Assembly (NCBI RefSeq): GCF_019654915.1 | Contig: NZ_BPET01000034.1 | Span: 1 to 57,729, forward strand | Origin: Shewanella sp. MBTL60-007 | Lineage (GTDB): Bacteria > Pseudomonadota > Gammaproteobacteria > Enterobacterales > Shewanellaceae | Length of the DNA: 57,729 nucleotides | Reading direction: 5' to 3' | Shown here: one piece after another, positions 1 through 9,189 of the stretch | Position numbering within the stretch: position 1 is the stretch's first letter | Layout of the letters: every line of letters begins with the position of its first letter | Program-made: the position numbers and the translations under genes | The notes under the pieces: model-generated | Database searches by the model: none | The model's input: the letters and a program-made list of their open reading frames with translations, nothing else | What the model was told of the DNA's origin: nothing

Positions 1-135
1 ATAGTGTGAGGTGATAGACGGTTTTCACGAAAGTTTGCTGCAAGCCTCAAGTTATTGCCAGATATGCATAATCTTGAATTTAGATATCCTACTTAAATAA
101 AATACCACCTTCGATATACAACCGGCCTGTAGTTA

Positions 136-1110
136 ATGTCCACAATAAAAACCGTAAAGTCAGTGAATTTTATGGCCAAATTAATGGCTAGCAGTTTACT
201 CACTATGCTCATCAGTGTTTTGCCTGCGCAAGCAACTCCATGGGATAAGCTTGACTCAACGCAACTCGAACAAAAATTAACAGAGAAATTCAGCGAAGGT
301 AAGTACTCTCCAAAAGGAGCGGACTCTTGCCTTATGTGTCACAAAAAGAATGACAAAGTCATGGCGATCTTTGACGGTGTTCATGGTGATATGAGCAACA
401 GTAAATCACCTATGGCAGGCATTCAATGTGAAGCATGTCATGGCCCGCTAGGTAAGCATAATCGTGGTGGTAAAGAGCCAATGATTAGCTTTAGTCCAGA
501 CAGCAAGCTTTCTGCTGCTAGCCAGAACAGTGTGTGTCAAGGGTGTCACAACGACCCTAAGCAAATGGCATGGCATAACAGCACTCATAACCTTGAAGAA
601 GTGGCTTGTAGTGACTGCCACGATATTCACGCAGCTAAAGATCCAGCACTTGACCGTTTAACGGTTAACGACACTTGTACCTCTTGTCACACCCGCGCTA
701 AAGCAGACATGAACAAGCGTTCATCACACCCAATGAAGTGGGATCAGATGACGTGTATCGATTGTCATAATCCTCATGGTTCGATGACTGAAAGCGCACT
801 TATTAAGCCTAGCCTGAATGAAACTTGTGCAGAGTGTCATGCTGACAAACGTGGTCCATTCCTATGGGAGCATGCGCCAGTGATGGAAGACTGCTCAAGC
901 TGTCATACACCGCACGGCAGTGTGAATGACAACTTACTTAAGTCTCGCACTCCTCAGTTGTGTCAGCAATGTCACGCCGACGATGGCCACGCAAGCCGTA
1001 TGACGAGCCAAGCGGGTCTAGATGCGTTCAGTGCTGGTAAGAGTTGTTTAAATTGTCACAGCAAGATCCATGGTTCTAACCATCCTGCTGGCAGCAACTT
1101 TGCCCGTTAA
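136..1110 (+). CDS. dmsE: Periplasmic decaheme c-type cytochrome of the DMSO reductase system (DmsE, MtrA family)
   Basis: Predicted to carry electrons from the inner-membrane quinol oxidase across the periplasm to the outer-membrane DMSO reductase. The 324-residue protein has a hydrophobic N-terminal secretion signal ending near the AQA-TP junction (about residue 34) and ten CXXCH haem motifs (CLMCH, CEACH, CQGCH, CSDCH, CTSCH, CIDCH, CAECH, CSSCH, CQQCH, CLNCH), the count and length expected of the MtrA/DmsE family. It is the first gene of a tightly packed set followed 18 bp later by the porin gene. No strong Shine-Dalgarno precedes the first ATG; a second in-frame ATG at 172 would also keep the signal peptide. 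The 135 bp before it are too short to show the whole promoter. Confidence 0.93.
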   Translation: MSTIKTVKSVNFMAKLMASSLLTMLISVLPAQATPWDKLDSTQLEQKLTEKFSEGKYSPKGADSCLMCHKKNDKVMAIFDGVHGDMSNSKSPMAGIQCEACHGPLGKHNRGGKEPMISFSPDSKLSAASQNSVCQGCHNDPKQMAWHNSTHNLEEVACSDCHDIHAAKDPALDRLTVNDTCTSCHTRAKADMNKRSSHPMKWDQMTCIDCHNPHGSMTESALIKPSLNETCAECHADKRGPFLWEHAPVMEDCSSCHTPHGSVNDNLLKSRTPQLCQQCHADDGHASRMTSQAGLDAFSAGKSCLNCHSKIHGSNHPAGSNFAR

Positions 1111-1128
1111 GTCTAGGAGTGACTCTAT

Positions 1129-3165
1129 ATGCGTTTAATTAAACCTTTTTCATTAAACCTGATCACCCTAGCGTTATTGGGTGCAGGTACTAGCGTGTAT
1201 GCGGCAGACTTTGGTGTGCAAAACGCCAATATCGCTGCAGGTAAAACCGCAAATTATCAATGCAAGCGTTGTGTTGAGCCGCAAGGTTACACTGGTAGTG
1301 TTGGTGCGAGTGTCGGCGCGATTGACGCCGATGACAATCATGCCATCAACCAGTTTGGCACAGGTGATGACGGTGCAGTTGCGGGTGTTAATGCCGATCT
1401 TGCTTACCAGCAAAGTGGTTACAAAGCCAAAGTACAAGCGCACCAACTTGGTATGCAAAACGGCTTTGTTACTATGGAAGCGGGTAAAAGTGGCCATTAT
1501 AAACTTGATGTGGATTTTCAAACGATTACCACTAATCAAGGCAGTAATGCAGCTACAAACCTATGGCAAAACAATGGCATGCTAACGCCAAGTGAGCACA
1601 CTCGTGTGCTTGATCTTGAGTTACAAAGACAGCGTAGCGGCATTGGTTTTGAATATGACTTCTCTGAAGTAATGGGCCTAGGTTTAAGCAGTTATGCCCG
1701 TTATGACCGCGAAGATAAAACCGGTCACCGCAGTGCGAGTCTAACTAGCCCACGTCCAACGAATTTTGCTGAAGCCGTTGACGAAACCACAGACAAGTTC
1801 AGTGCGGGTGTGGTACTTGATGGTGCGAACTGGTTGTCAGAGCTTAGCTACAACGGCTCACGCTACGACAACAATATGGGTGACTTAAGCCTGCCTTATG
1901 CTTACGACGTATACAGCGCAACACCAGATAACCAAGCGCACCAAGTGTCGCTATCTGGTCAGTACCGTTTAGCGTCAAGTGTATTTAGTGGTCGCGTGGT
2001 TACCGGTCGCATGATCCAAGATCAAGACCTCATTCAGATGAGTGGCAACCCAATTCAAAACTGGGATGGTCAGGTCGATACCTTAAGCTCAAATCTAGCT
2101 GCAAGCACGCGAGTAAGCAGTCGCTTACGCCTAGGCGCAAGCTATGACTACAGCAAGCGTGACAACCGCTCGTCAGTATTTGATTTTGCTCAATACGAGT
2201 TCAACTCAGTGTCTGGTGCGTTTAAGCAAAATGTGCCAATGGATATTGAGCGTCAAACCTTTAAAACTAACGCGAGCTACCGTATTGCCAGTGGCTACCG
2301 CTTACAAGCGGGTTACGACTACAAACAAGTTGAGCGTAGCTATGGTGAGCGTGAAGAAACCCGTGATAACGAGTTTTGGAGCAAGCTAAACATTCGCGCC
2401 ATTGACAAGCTAACCCTAGATTTTGGTGTGAGCTATGGCGAGCGTGGCGGTAGTGAATACCAAGCCAACGAGCTGACTAGCGATGAAACTGAGTCGTTAC
2501 TGCGCAAGTACAACCTTGCTGATCGTAAGCGCACTGAAGTGAATGCTCGTGCTAATTATGCACCTCTTGAGTGGTTAACCTTCGATGTTAGCACTTACTA
2601 CGCAAACGATGACTATGACGCCACTGTAATCGGTCTGACTCAGGCTAAAGATTACGGTTACGACATGAACGTTCATGCGCAAATCTCTGAGCCGTTATCT
2701 GTGTATGCATTCGCAGGTCAGCAGTGGATTGATTCAGACCAAAGTGGTGACCAAGCATCTATTTGGCATACAGAGATTAATGATGAGTTCATTAACTTAG
2801 GCCTAGGCGCGACCTATAGCGGCTTAATGGATGGCAGATTAATTCTAGGTACAGATTACCTATTTGCTAATTCATCAAGTAACACAGGCGTCAACGGTTA
2901 TAACACTGGCAGCTCAAATATTTACGATTACGGCAGCTATTACTCGTACAACCACAGCGTGAGTTTGTACGGTCAATATCTGATCTCTGAGCAGATGGCA
3001 GTTAAGTTGGCTTACCAATTTGAACGTTATTTTGATACCGACAGTGCTGCGGTCAACGCTGATAGCATTTCAGGTCCAGTTCCCGGTTTAGTGACCTTGG
3101 GTGACCTGAACCACAATTACAACGCCCATCAACTGATGTTGACCTTCAGCTACAAGCTGAAGTAA
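1129..3165 (+). CDS. dmsF: Outer-membrane beta-barrel of the DMSO reductase system (DmsF, MtrB/PioB family)
   Basis: Predicted outer-membrane sheath that holds the decaheme cytochrome and brings it into contact with the surface reductase. The 678-residue protein has a cleavable signal (cut after VYA, about residue 25), an N-terminal CXXC pair (CKRC, about residues 45-48) as in MtrB, and a long series of alternating amphipathic strands rich in Tyr and Ser ending in a typical barrel C-terminus (HQLMLTFSYKLK). An AGGAG-type ribosome site (TCTAGGAGTGA) precedes the ATG. It lies 18 bp after dmsE and 39 bp before dmsA. The dmsE-dmsF-dmsA order separates it from the paralogous MtrB of the metal-reduction cluster. 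Confidence 0.92.
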   Translation: MRLIKPFSLNLITLALLGAGTSVYAADFGVQNANIAAGKTANYQCKRCVEPQGYTGSVGASVGAIDADDNHAINQFGTGDDGAVAGVNADLAYQQSGYKAKVQAHQLGMQNGFVTMEAGKSGHYKLDVDFQTITTNQGSNAATNLWQNNGMLTPSEHTRVLDLELQRQRSGIGFEYDFSEVMGLGLSSYARYDREDKTGHRSASLTSPRPTNFAEAVDETTDKFSAGVVLDGANWLSELSYNGSRYDNNMGDLSLPYAYDVYSATPDNQAHQVSLSGQYRLASSVFSGRVVTGRMIQDQDLIQMSGNPIQNWDGQVDTLSSNLAASTRVSSRLRLGASYDYSKRDNRSSVFDFAQYEFNSVSGAFKQNVPMDIERQTFKTNASYRIASGYRLQAGYDYKQVERSYGEREETRDNEFWSKLNIRAIDKLTLDFGVSYGERGGSEYQANELTSDETESLLRKYNLADRKRTEVNARANYAPLEWLTFDVSTYYANDDYDATVIGLTQAKDYGYDMNVHAQISEPLSVYAFAGQQWIDSDQSGDQASIWHTEINDEFINLGLGATYSGLMDGRLILGTDYLFANSSSNTGVNGYNTGSSNIYDYGSYYSYNHSVSLYGQYLISEQMAVKLAYQFERYFDTDSAAVNADSISGPVPGLVTLGDLNHNYNAHQLMLTFSYKLK

Positions 3166-3204
3166 GTCGACTCAGATATTAATAAGTTTGAGGAAAACAA
3201 AATT

Positions 3205-5727
3205 ATGGAACGCAGAAGTTTCTTAAAAATGAGTGCCGCGCTGGGCTGCGCCGCAACAGTTACCGGCTGTAATTCAAGCTCTGATGATGCCAATGTTATT
3301 CCACCACAGCCGCCTGTTACAGACGAAGTGGTGAATTGGTCATCTTGCCTAGTAAACTGTGGTTCTAACTGTCCAATTAAAGTCTTTACTAAAGACGGTA
3401 TCGTGACCCGTGTTGAAACTGACCACCAAGTAACGGATGAGTACGGATTGCATGAAGTACGCGCCTGTGCTCGTGGCCGTTCACTACGTCAAAGAAACTA
3501 CGCTGTAGACCGTCTTAAAACACCAATGAAGCGTGTTGGTGAGCGCGGTAAAGCTGAGTTTGTACCAATTAGCTGGGACGAAGCGACTAGCATTATTGCT
3601 GAAAAGCTGTCAGCTGTTTATGCACAAGAAAACGGCGCTAAGTCGGTATTCCGTAGCTACGGCTCTGGTGCCTATTACGGTTTTGCATCAAATGCGTGTT
3701 TTAACCGCCTATTTAACCTAAATGGTGGCTGCCTAAATGCTTACGGTAACTACTCTTGGGCACAGCAGATGGAAGCGGCGAAGCACACTTTCGGTACCGG
3801 TAGTACTGCAGGTTCATCAACGATTACTATCGAAGACAGTGACTTCTTCCTAGGTGTTGCTTACAACCCAAGCGAAATCCGTCAGTCAGGTTCTGGTGAA
3901 GGTTACGATTACTTACAAGCGCTACAAAGAAACAACGGCCTTGAAGTGGTAATGATTGACCCTCGTTACACTGACTCTATGTTAGGCAAAGAATCAAGCT
4001 GGTTACCAATTCGTCCAGGTACCGATGCAGCGTTTGCTGAAGCGGTTGCTTATGAGATGATCAACCATGCTAACTTCGATAGCCAATCACTACCGTTTGT
4101 TCTAGAGCACTCTGTAGGTTTCACTAAAGAGTCAATCGAAGAGCAAATTGCAATTTTTGCAGCTAGCGGTGATGCGACTAAGCAAGAATACGCTAAGGTG
4201 ATGAACTCAGATGAGAACTACCAAGACTACATTCTAGGTCAAGGTATTTACACTGACGCTAAAACGCCTGAGTGGGCTGAAAAGATCTGTGGTATCTCTG
4301 CAGAGAAAATCCGTTACATCGCTGGCAAGTTAATGACTGCTAAAGCGCCATACATAGTTGTTGGTGCAGGTGTTAACCGTCAAGCAAACGGTGAGCAAAG
4401 CATGCGTGCACTTTACATGCTTTCAGTGCTAACCGGTAAGCTTGGTACTCGTGGTGCATCAAACGGCGAACTGCCATACATGAGCAGCATGTCTCGTGCT
4501 GGCATCCCAACAGGCAGCAACCCAGTTAAAGAAAGTATCTCATTCTTTACTTGGTCTGAAGCGATTCTAAATGGCGAAACCATGACTGCACGTAGTCACG
4601 GCGTTCGTGGTACTGACGGTTTAGATACGCCGCTTGGCGCTAACATCAAGTTCATTCTATCTGCATCTGATAGCTCGCTATTGAACCAGCACGCTGAAAT
4701 TAACAAGACCGCAGATATTTTCCGTAAAGCAGAAGATCTATTCATCGTATCTTGTGACTGCTGGATGACTCCAGGTGCTAAATTTGCTGACATCATCCTA
4801 CCGGATACCAGCTGGTTAGAATCAAACGACTTAGTTAACGATTCATACGCTTCAGGCTCTCTAGGCTACCTAACTGCAATGTCTTCATCTGTTGAGACAA
4901 TGTGGGATTGTAAGTCTATGTACGAAGCCGCAGCGATGATCGCCGACAAGATGGGCGTAGGTGCTGGCTTTAGAGATGGCAAGAATGAAGATGAGTGGTT
5001 AGAAGAGCTTTACCAAAGCACTAAAGCTAACAGCAACAACATCGGTGTTTCTCCTGCGTTTCCTGCAACTTACAAAGAAGCACAAGAGATCGGCTTCTTC
5101 CGTAAGAACATGAACGACAACCACGTTTCACTGCAAAGCTTCGTTAAAGACGGTAAACCACTGTCTACACCAAGTGGCAAGATTGAGATCTACTCTGCTG
5201 AACTGGCATGGCGCGCAGCTAACTGGGATCAAGAGAACAGTGTTCAAAACCCAACAGGCGTTAAAGGCGACACCATCACAGCGATCCCACAGTACACAGT
5301 GACTTGGGATGGTTATGAAGATGAAGATGCTAAAGAAGATTACCCAATTCAATTAGCGGGTTACCACACTAAGGGTCGTACTCACTCAAGCTACCACAAC
5401 GTGCCATGGCTACGTGAAGCGGTAGAAGACGCTGTTTGGGTTAACCCAATGGATGGCGCTAAGCACGGCTTAAGTTCTGGTGACAAGATTGAAATGTACA
5501 ACGAACGCGGCTCTGTTGAAGTGACTGTACGTATCACACCACGTGTAGCGCCAGGTGTATTCGCACTAGGTCAAGGTGCTTGGTACAACCCAGGTAACAA
5601 GCGTGGCAGCACAGGTCACATTATTGATGAAGGCGGCGCAATTAACTCGTTAACGCGCTACCAGCCAAGCCCTGTCGCTAAAGGTAACCCACAGCACACT
5701 ATTCGTGTTGCCATTAAAAAGATTTAA
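3205..5727 (+). CDS. dmsA: DMSO reductase catalytic subunit, molybdopterin enzyme and predicted Tat lipoprotein (DmsA)
   Basis: Reduces dimethyl sulfoxide to dimethyl sulfide. The 840-residue protein starts with a twin-arginine motif (ERRSFLK, residues 2-8) and a lipobox-like TVTGC whose Cys is residue 22, so it is predicted to be Tat-exported and lipid-anchored. A [4Fe-4S] site follows with Cys 48, 52, 56 and 88 (C-X3-C-X3-C-X31-C). The sequence GNYSWAQ has Ser 184 at the position of the Mo ligand in the DMSO reductase class. The C-terminal molybdopterin dinucleotide-binding domain contains YHTKGRTHSSYHNVPWL and an ending typical of the family. The GAGGAAAAC ribosome site fixes the start. 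Surface location is inferred from the lipobox plus the adjacent dmsE and dmsF. Confidence 0.94.
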   Translation: MERRSFLKMSAALGCAATVTGCNSSSDDANVIPPQPPVTDEVVNWSSCLVNCGSNCPIKVFTKDGIVTRVETDHQVTDEYGLHEVRACARGRSLRQRNYAVDRLKTPMKRVGERGKAEFVPISWDEATSIIAEKLSAVYAQENGAKSVFRSYGSGAYYGFASNACFNRLFNLNGGCLNAYGNYSWAQQMEAAKHTFGTGSTAGSSTITIEDSDFFLGVAYNPSEIRQSGSGEGYDYLQALQRNNGLEVVMIDPRYTDSMLGKESSWLPIRPGTDAAFAEAVAYEMINHANFDSQSLPFVLEHSVGFTKESIEEQIAIFAASGDATKQEYAKVMNSDENYQDYILGQGIYTDAKTPEWAEKICGISAEKIRYIAGKLMTAKAPYIVVGAGVNRQANGEQSMRALYMLSVLTGKLGTRGASNGELPYMSSMSRAGIPTGSNPVKESISFFTWSEAILNGETMTARSHGVRGTDGLDTPLGANIKFILSASDSSLLNQHAEINKTADIFRKAEDLFIVSCDCWMTPGAKFADIILPDTSWLESNDLVNDSYASGSLGYLTAMSSSVETMWDCKSMYEAAAMIADKMGVGAGFRDGKNEDEWLEELYQSTKANSNNIGVSPAFPATYKEAQEIGFFRKNMNDNHVSLQSFVKDGKPLSTPSGKIEIYSAELAWRAANWDQENSVQNPTGVKGDTITAIPQYTVTWDGYEDEDAKEDYPIQLAGYHTKGRTHSSYHNVPWLREAVEDAVWVNPMDGAKHGLSSGDKIEMYNERGSVEVTVRITPRVAPGVFALGQGAWYNPGNKRGSTGHIIDEGGAINSLTRYQPSPVAKGNPQHTIRVAIKKI

Positions 5728-5741
5728 GAGAGTAGTTAATT

Positions 5742-6407
5742 ATGACTGAAGCAACTCAATACGGTTTTTACGTAGACAGCACTAAGTGTACTGGCTGTAA
5801 AGCATGCCATGTATCTTGTAAAGACCGTCAAGGTAACGAGATCCGTAATAACACCAATCCTGAGCAAAATGGTGTTCCTGCACTTAATGGCGTAACTTGG
5901 CGCCGCGTGTACGAATACGGTGGCGGACAATGGACTGAAGGCCAAAATGGCTGTTTCGAGCAAAGTGTATTTGCTTACTACATGTCTATTGGTTGTAACC
6001 ATTGTTCTGAGCCTGTGTGTGTTAAAGCTTGTCCAACAGGTGCAATGCATAAACGCCGCGAAGATGGTCTAGTACACGTAGCACAAGACCTATGTATCGG
6101 CTGTGAGAGCTGTGCTCGTGCATGTCCATACGATGCGCCACAAATTGACCGTGAGCGTAAAGTAATGACCAAGTGTGATGGTTGTTTTGAGCGTATCGCT
6201 GAAGGCCGTAAGCCTGTGTGTGTTGAGTCTTGCCCATTACGTGCACTAGACTTTGACACTATGGATAACCTACGCGCTAAGTACGGTAACGGCGATGGTC
6301 ATATCGCTCCATTACCACCAGAGTCTATTACTTCACCGAACCTTATCATTAAGGCTAATGTGAATGGTGGACAAGGCGGCGATATCCTAAACCCAACTGA
6401 AGTATAA
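5742..6407 (+). CDS. dmsB: DMSO reductase iron-sulfur subunit (DmsB)
   Basis: Electron-transfer subunit that pairs with DmsA. The 221-residue protein has four ferredoxin-like cysteine groups: CTGCKACHVSC near the N-terminus, CNHCSEPVCVKAC, CIGCESCARAC and CDGCF followed by VCVESC, consistent with four [4Fe-4S] clusters. It has no secretion signal, as expected if it is co-exported on the Tat signal of DmsA. It lies 14 bp after dmsA. No DmsC-type membrane anchor follows, matching the extracellular arrangement in which DmsE and DmsF deliver electrons. Confidence 0.94.
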   Translation: MTEATQYGFYVDSTKCTGCKACHVSCKDRQGNEIRNNTNPEQNGVPALNGVTWRRVYEYGGGQWTEGQNGCFEQSVFAYYMSIGCNHCSEPVCVKACPTGAMHKRREDGLVHVAQDLCIGCESCARACPYDAPQIDRERKVMTKCDGCFERIAEGRKPVCVESCPLRALDFDTMDNLRAKYGNGDGHIAPLPPESITSPNLIIKANVNGGQGGDILNPTEV

Positions 6408-6471
6408 CTTCAGTTATAAGTTCAAGTATTACCAAGCTATCAATGCATTAGTATTTAAGGATCACAAGCGC

Positions 6472-6491
6472 AGCGGGCTGTATAGCCCGCT
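6472..6491 (+). promoter_or_regulatory. Intercistronic GC-rich hairpin between dmsB and the chaperone gene
   Basis: AGCGGGCT and AGCCCGCT form a perfect 8-bp stem with a GTAT loop, 18 bp before the chaperone ATG. No run of T follows, so it is not a classical terminator. It may protect the upstream message or lower expression of the chaperone relative to the structural genes; that role is inference. Confidence 0.6.
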
Positions 6492-6509
6492 TAACTTGTA
6501 AGGTAAATT

Positions 6510-7220
6510 ATGTCTTCAAAATCTGAGTCGTTAAGTCATTCATCTATCGCAGCAGTGGACTTTGTCGAGTATCAAGGGGTAGCGCGAATATTGCATCATT
6601 GCCTTATTCGTTATCCTGAGGCCGATTTTATCAACGGCTTAAAAGAGTGTGATGTTGCTGGCAGCTGGCCTGAGTTTGGTGGTCGCGAGCAAAATAGCAC
6701 TGGTCGCCAATTGCTGGGAGATTTTTTAAAGCAATGGTCGAGTGAAGAGAGTGCGGAAGATGCAGAGAAGGCACTAATTACCTTGAAGCTAGATTACGGT
6801 CAGCTTTTCTTTGGACCGGGTGAACCGACAGCTGTGCCGCAAGGCTCAGTTTATCTGTGTGAAGAACAGTTGATCAACGATAGAACCACAGTCGAACTGA
6901 TGGATTTTTATCGGGCGCATGGCGTTGAGTTGCAACTCGATTATAAGCAACCCATTGACCATATAGGTCTGTTTTTTGCTGTACTTGATCAAACATTTGG
7001 TCGCTTGCAGAGCGAATCAGATAACCAAGCTTTGATCCGCTTTACTCAAGTGCTATTGCAGCAGCATCTATTGCCTTGGGCAATGCGCTGCTGCCAATTA
7101 GCGAATGAACATGCCAAGACCGATTTTTATCGTGGCTTTGCCTTGTTAACCACTGACTTCTTATTGCAACTGCAGCAAGATTTCCAAGTGTTACCAGTGG
7201 ATAAACGCTTATTCCGCTAA
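6510..7220 (+). CDS. dmsG: TorD/DmsD-family molybdoenzyme chaperone
   Basis: Predicted cytoplasmic chaperone that binds the DmsA signal and assists cofactor insertion before Tat export. The 236-residue protein is all-helical and contains the TorD-family region LKLDYGQLFFGPGEPTAVPQGSVYL (about residues 90-115) with its G-PG-P and PQGS elements, followed by EL-FYRAHG and the HIG-L segment around residue 150. It is the fifth gene of the dms set, 102 bp after dmsB, with a GTAAGGT ribosome site. The symbol follows usage for Shewanella dms operons and is less certain than the function. Confidence 0.85.
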   Translation: MSSKSESLSHSSIAAVDFVEYQGVARILHHCLIRYPEADFINGLKECDVAGSWPEFGGREQNSTGRQLLGDFLKQWSSEESAEDAEKALITLKLDYGQLFFGPGEPTAVPQGSVYLCEEQLINDRTTVELMDFYRAHGVELQLDYKQPIDHIGLFFAVLDQTFGRLQSESDNQALIRFTQVLLQQHLLPWAMRCCQLANEHAKTDFYRGFALLTTDFLLQLQQDFQVLPVDKRLFR

Positions 7221-7252
7221 TACGTTAGTGCTAATGTGAAATCTAAAGTAAA

Positions 7253-7277
7253 AAAAGCCCGCTATTTGCGGGCTTTT
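7253..7277. terminator. Bidirectional Rho-independent terminator after the dms operon
   Basis: AAAAGCCCGC and GCGGGCTTTT form a 10-bp stem with a 5-base loop, with T-rich flanks on both strands. It lies between the convergent chaperone gene and the minus-strand hypothetical. Confidence 0.85.
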
Positions 7278-7305
7278 AATTTTTCAGCTCAACCTTGAGT
7301 TACAT

Positions 7306-7797
7306 TTAAAAGTGACTGCCCATATTGCGACTGGAATTGCGCTTTTCACTGCGAACCTTCTCTAGCTGAGTATTGATCGTCTGTAATAGTTGGCAAAGGC
7401 GCTGGGCATCGCTGCTGAGTGTCTGCTCAGAGGTGTTGATTGCGGTATTAATGAGTGACTGACTCCATTGATAGGCAATGGTTAGTACCAAATGTTCCGC
7501 CTGTCCTAGCTCACCTTGCTCGATCTCTTTGACAAACAGCAGACGGCTGGCGGCGAACAAGCAGTGCAGGGCAAGCTCATGCTCGAGCGGCGTCTGCTCG
7601 CTACTCTCCATTGGCGGTAGCCAAACCGGTTCGCCCTCAGCAAATACAAGTGCAGCAATGGTATTGGTGACTGTCGTTAGTGAAGTAGCACCACCAAATA
7701 ACTGCTGTACTTTGTCTGACTTTTTTAAAGTTAATGCTAAGCGGTTGGCTAGAATGGATTTGCTCCATTGTTGGCCTAAAGAGCGTCTAAGAGTCAT
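7306..7797 (-). CDS. Hypothetical protein, 163 aa
   Basis: I do not recognise the family. The predicted product is soluble, with no signal peptide or membrane segment. It has a basic start (MTLRRSLGQQWSKSILANRL) and is otherwise mostly helical, rich in Leu, Gln and Glu, with a probable coiled C-terminal helix (about residues 130-153). It is convergent with the dms operon across a shared terminator, so it is probably not part of that operon. It could be a Shewanella-restricted accessory protein. Confidence 0.6.
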   Translation of the reverse strand: MTLRRSLGQQWSKSILANRLALTLKKSDKVQQLFGGATSLTTVTNTIAALVFAEGEPVWLPPMESSEQTPLEHELALHCLFAASRLLFVKEIEQGELGQAEHLVLTIAYQWSQSLINTAINTSEQTLSSDAQRLCQLLQTINTQLEKVRSEKRNSSRNMGSHF

Positions 7798-7971
7798 GTC
7801 GGTAACTTAAAAATTAAAAGTAAAACACACAAGAATTGAATTTTAGCATCAAAGCATATTGGGCTATGTGCGCGGCATGGCAAATTGGCGTTCTCTTTGC
7901 GATATAGCTAGGTAAATAATCTATTTCTGTTAAAATCTGCGTCTTATTTCGATGAGTTTTTAAGGTTTAAA

Positions 7972-8319
7972 ATGGATATTCAACGCGTTAACCCATGTGC
8001 AAATTGGTCCGATGCAACAGTGTTTAACAACATCGCGCATTTTGTTGAGATTGCTGCCGATGTAGAGGGTGATATGCAAAGCCAGACTGCACAAATTTTT
8101 GAGCAGGCAGAAGCGACCTTAGCCAGTGTGGGCAGCGATAAGTCACGCCTACTATCGGTGACCATTTATGTTACTGACTTTGCAAACGTGGCGGCCTTTA
8201 ATCAGGCATGGCAGGCCTGGTTGCCAGAAGGTTGTGCTCCAAGCCGCGCTTGTTTGAAAGTAGAGCTTGCCGACCCTGCTTATTTGGTTGAAATTGCCTT
8301 TGTTGCGGCGGTGAAGTAA
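7972..8319 (+). CDS. RidA (YjgF/YER057c/UK114) family protein
   Basis: Probable enamine/imine deaminase or a related paralog; RidA proteins hydrolyse reactive 2-aminoacrylate made by PLP enzymes. The 115-residue protein has the family length, the internal DFANVAAFNQAW element (V-D-X2-F-N-XW) and the near-C-terminal APSRACLKVELADP region with the arginine that binds the substrate carboxylate in active members, followed by LVEIAFVAA. TAAGGT precedes the ATG. It is monocistronic, with divergent or convergent neighbours. Substrate and symbol cannot be fixed because gammaproteobacteria carry several RidA subgroups. Confidence 0.85.
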   Translation: MDIQRVNPCANWSDATVFNNIAHFVEIAADVEGDMQSQTAQIFEQAEATLASVGSDKSRLLSVTIYVTDFANVAAFNQAWQAWLPEGCAPSRACLKVELADPAYLVEIAFVAAVK

Positions 8320-8415
8320 GACCTGCTGACGGGATAGAGATTAAGCCCGCCTTAGGAAGTAAAACCTAAGTTAGTCTAGATTGAGCTAGCAAGAGCGCTG
8401 GCTTAATCTAAATGC

Positions 8416-8853
8416 TTAATCTAGTTGCTTAAGTAGTTGACGCACTTGGGCGCGAGTATCATCAATTTCACTCACAACCGCTTGTGCGCTGGCCTCATCA
8501 TTGGGGAGCAACTCCCAATTTGATTGCCAGCTTAGTTTCAGCTCCTCTGCTGCCACACTGAGTTCCGGCTCGGTTATCATGCTTAAGTCGGCAATTAAAT
8601 TAACCTTTACCCAGCCTTTACGTGGATTGCCTAGGATCAGGTCGTTATCGTAATGGGCTGCGTACACAATAGACTCTAGTTCAGATAGCTGCAGTAGCAG
8701 TTCAAAACTTGCCGAACGCATATTGCTGTTATATTCGGTGATCTCCATGCGCCAGACGTTATAACTAAATCCCACCAAAGCAAACAACATACTAAACACC
8801 GCAGTTAACTGAAACACGGAAATTGTTTGTTTGCCAGAGATATCAATTTTCAA
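8416..8853 (-). CDS. Hypothetical single-pass membrane protein, 145 aa
   Basis: No recognised family. The N-terminus carries one hydrophobic segment (about residues 12-33, FQLTAVFSMLFALVGFSYNVW), followed by a hydrophilic, mostly helical, acidic domain ending in a Gln/Leu-rich helix. The topology suggests an N-terminally anchored protein with a periplasmic domain. It is convergent with the RidA-like gene and divergent from nrfA. Function unknown. Confidence 0.6.
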   Translation of the reverse strand: MKIDISGKQTISVFQLTAVFSMLFALVGFSYNVWRMEITEYNSNMRSASFELLLQLSELESIVYAAHYDNDLILGNPRKGWVKVNLIADLSMITEPELSVAAEELKLSWQSNWELLPNDEASAQAVVSEIDDTRAQVRQLLKQLD

Positions 8854-9189
8854 CCTTGCCCCCTTGCAGAGTTATTTGAATTCACTCAGCCCTTGCTAAA
8901 CCGACGATTACTTATTTCTATTACTAATACTAGTAGAGTACGCCAGTTAAATTTCAAGGGCGGTAAGCATAAATTCGGGAAGCTTGGACAGATGAGCAGA
9001 TATGGCTAATGCAAGCCGTGAATATCAGTGGCATAGCCCCCCATTATTAGCCGCTGAAAATATTGCATTTACTTGCAAAATCCCCTTTGAAAATAAAAAG
9101 AAAATTAAATTGCGCTAGCTTTTGACAACGAGCTTTTAACGACTACATTTCATATATCTAAATACACTCAGATAATGGATGGATAACCT
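8854..9189. other. Intergenic region upstream of nrfA
   Basis: 336 bp between the divergent hypothetical and nrfA. It contains the nrfA core promoter described separately. I looked for an FNR/EtrA box (TTGAT-N4-ATCAA) and found no good match. No further gene or repeat is visible. Confidence 0.5.
9122..9149 (+). promoter_or_regulatory. Candidate sigma-70 promoter for nrfA
   Basis: A consensus -35 (TTGACA, 9122-9127), a 16-bp spacer and a -10-like TACATT (9144-9149) lie 40 bp before the nrfA ATG. The matches are seen directly; use as the promoter is inferred. Confidence 0.5.

Noticed and set aside
8854..9189. FNR box upstream of nrfA
   Set aside because: No TTGAT-N4-ATCAA match with acceptable similarity was found by eye.
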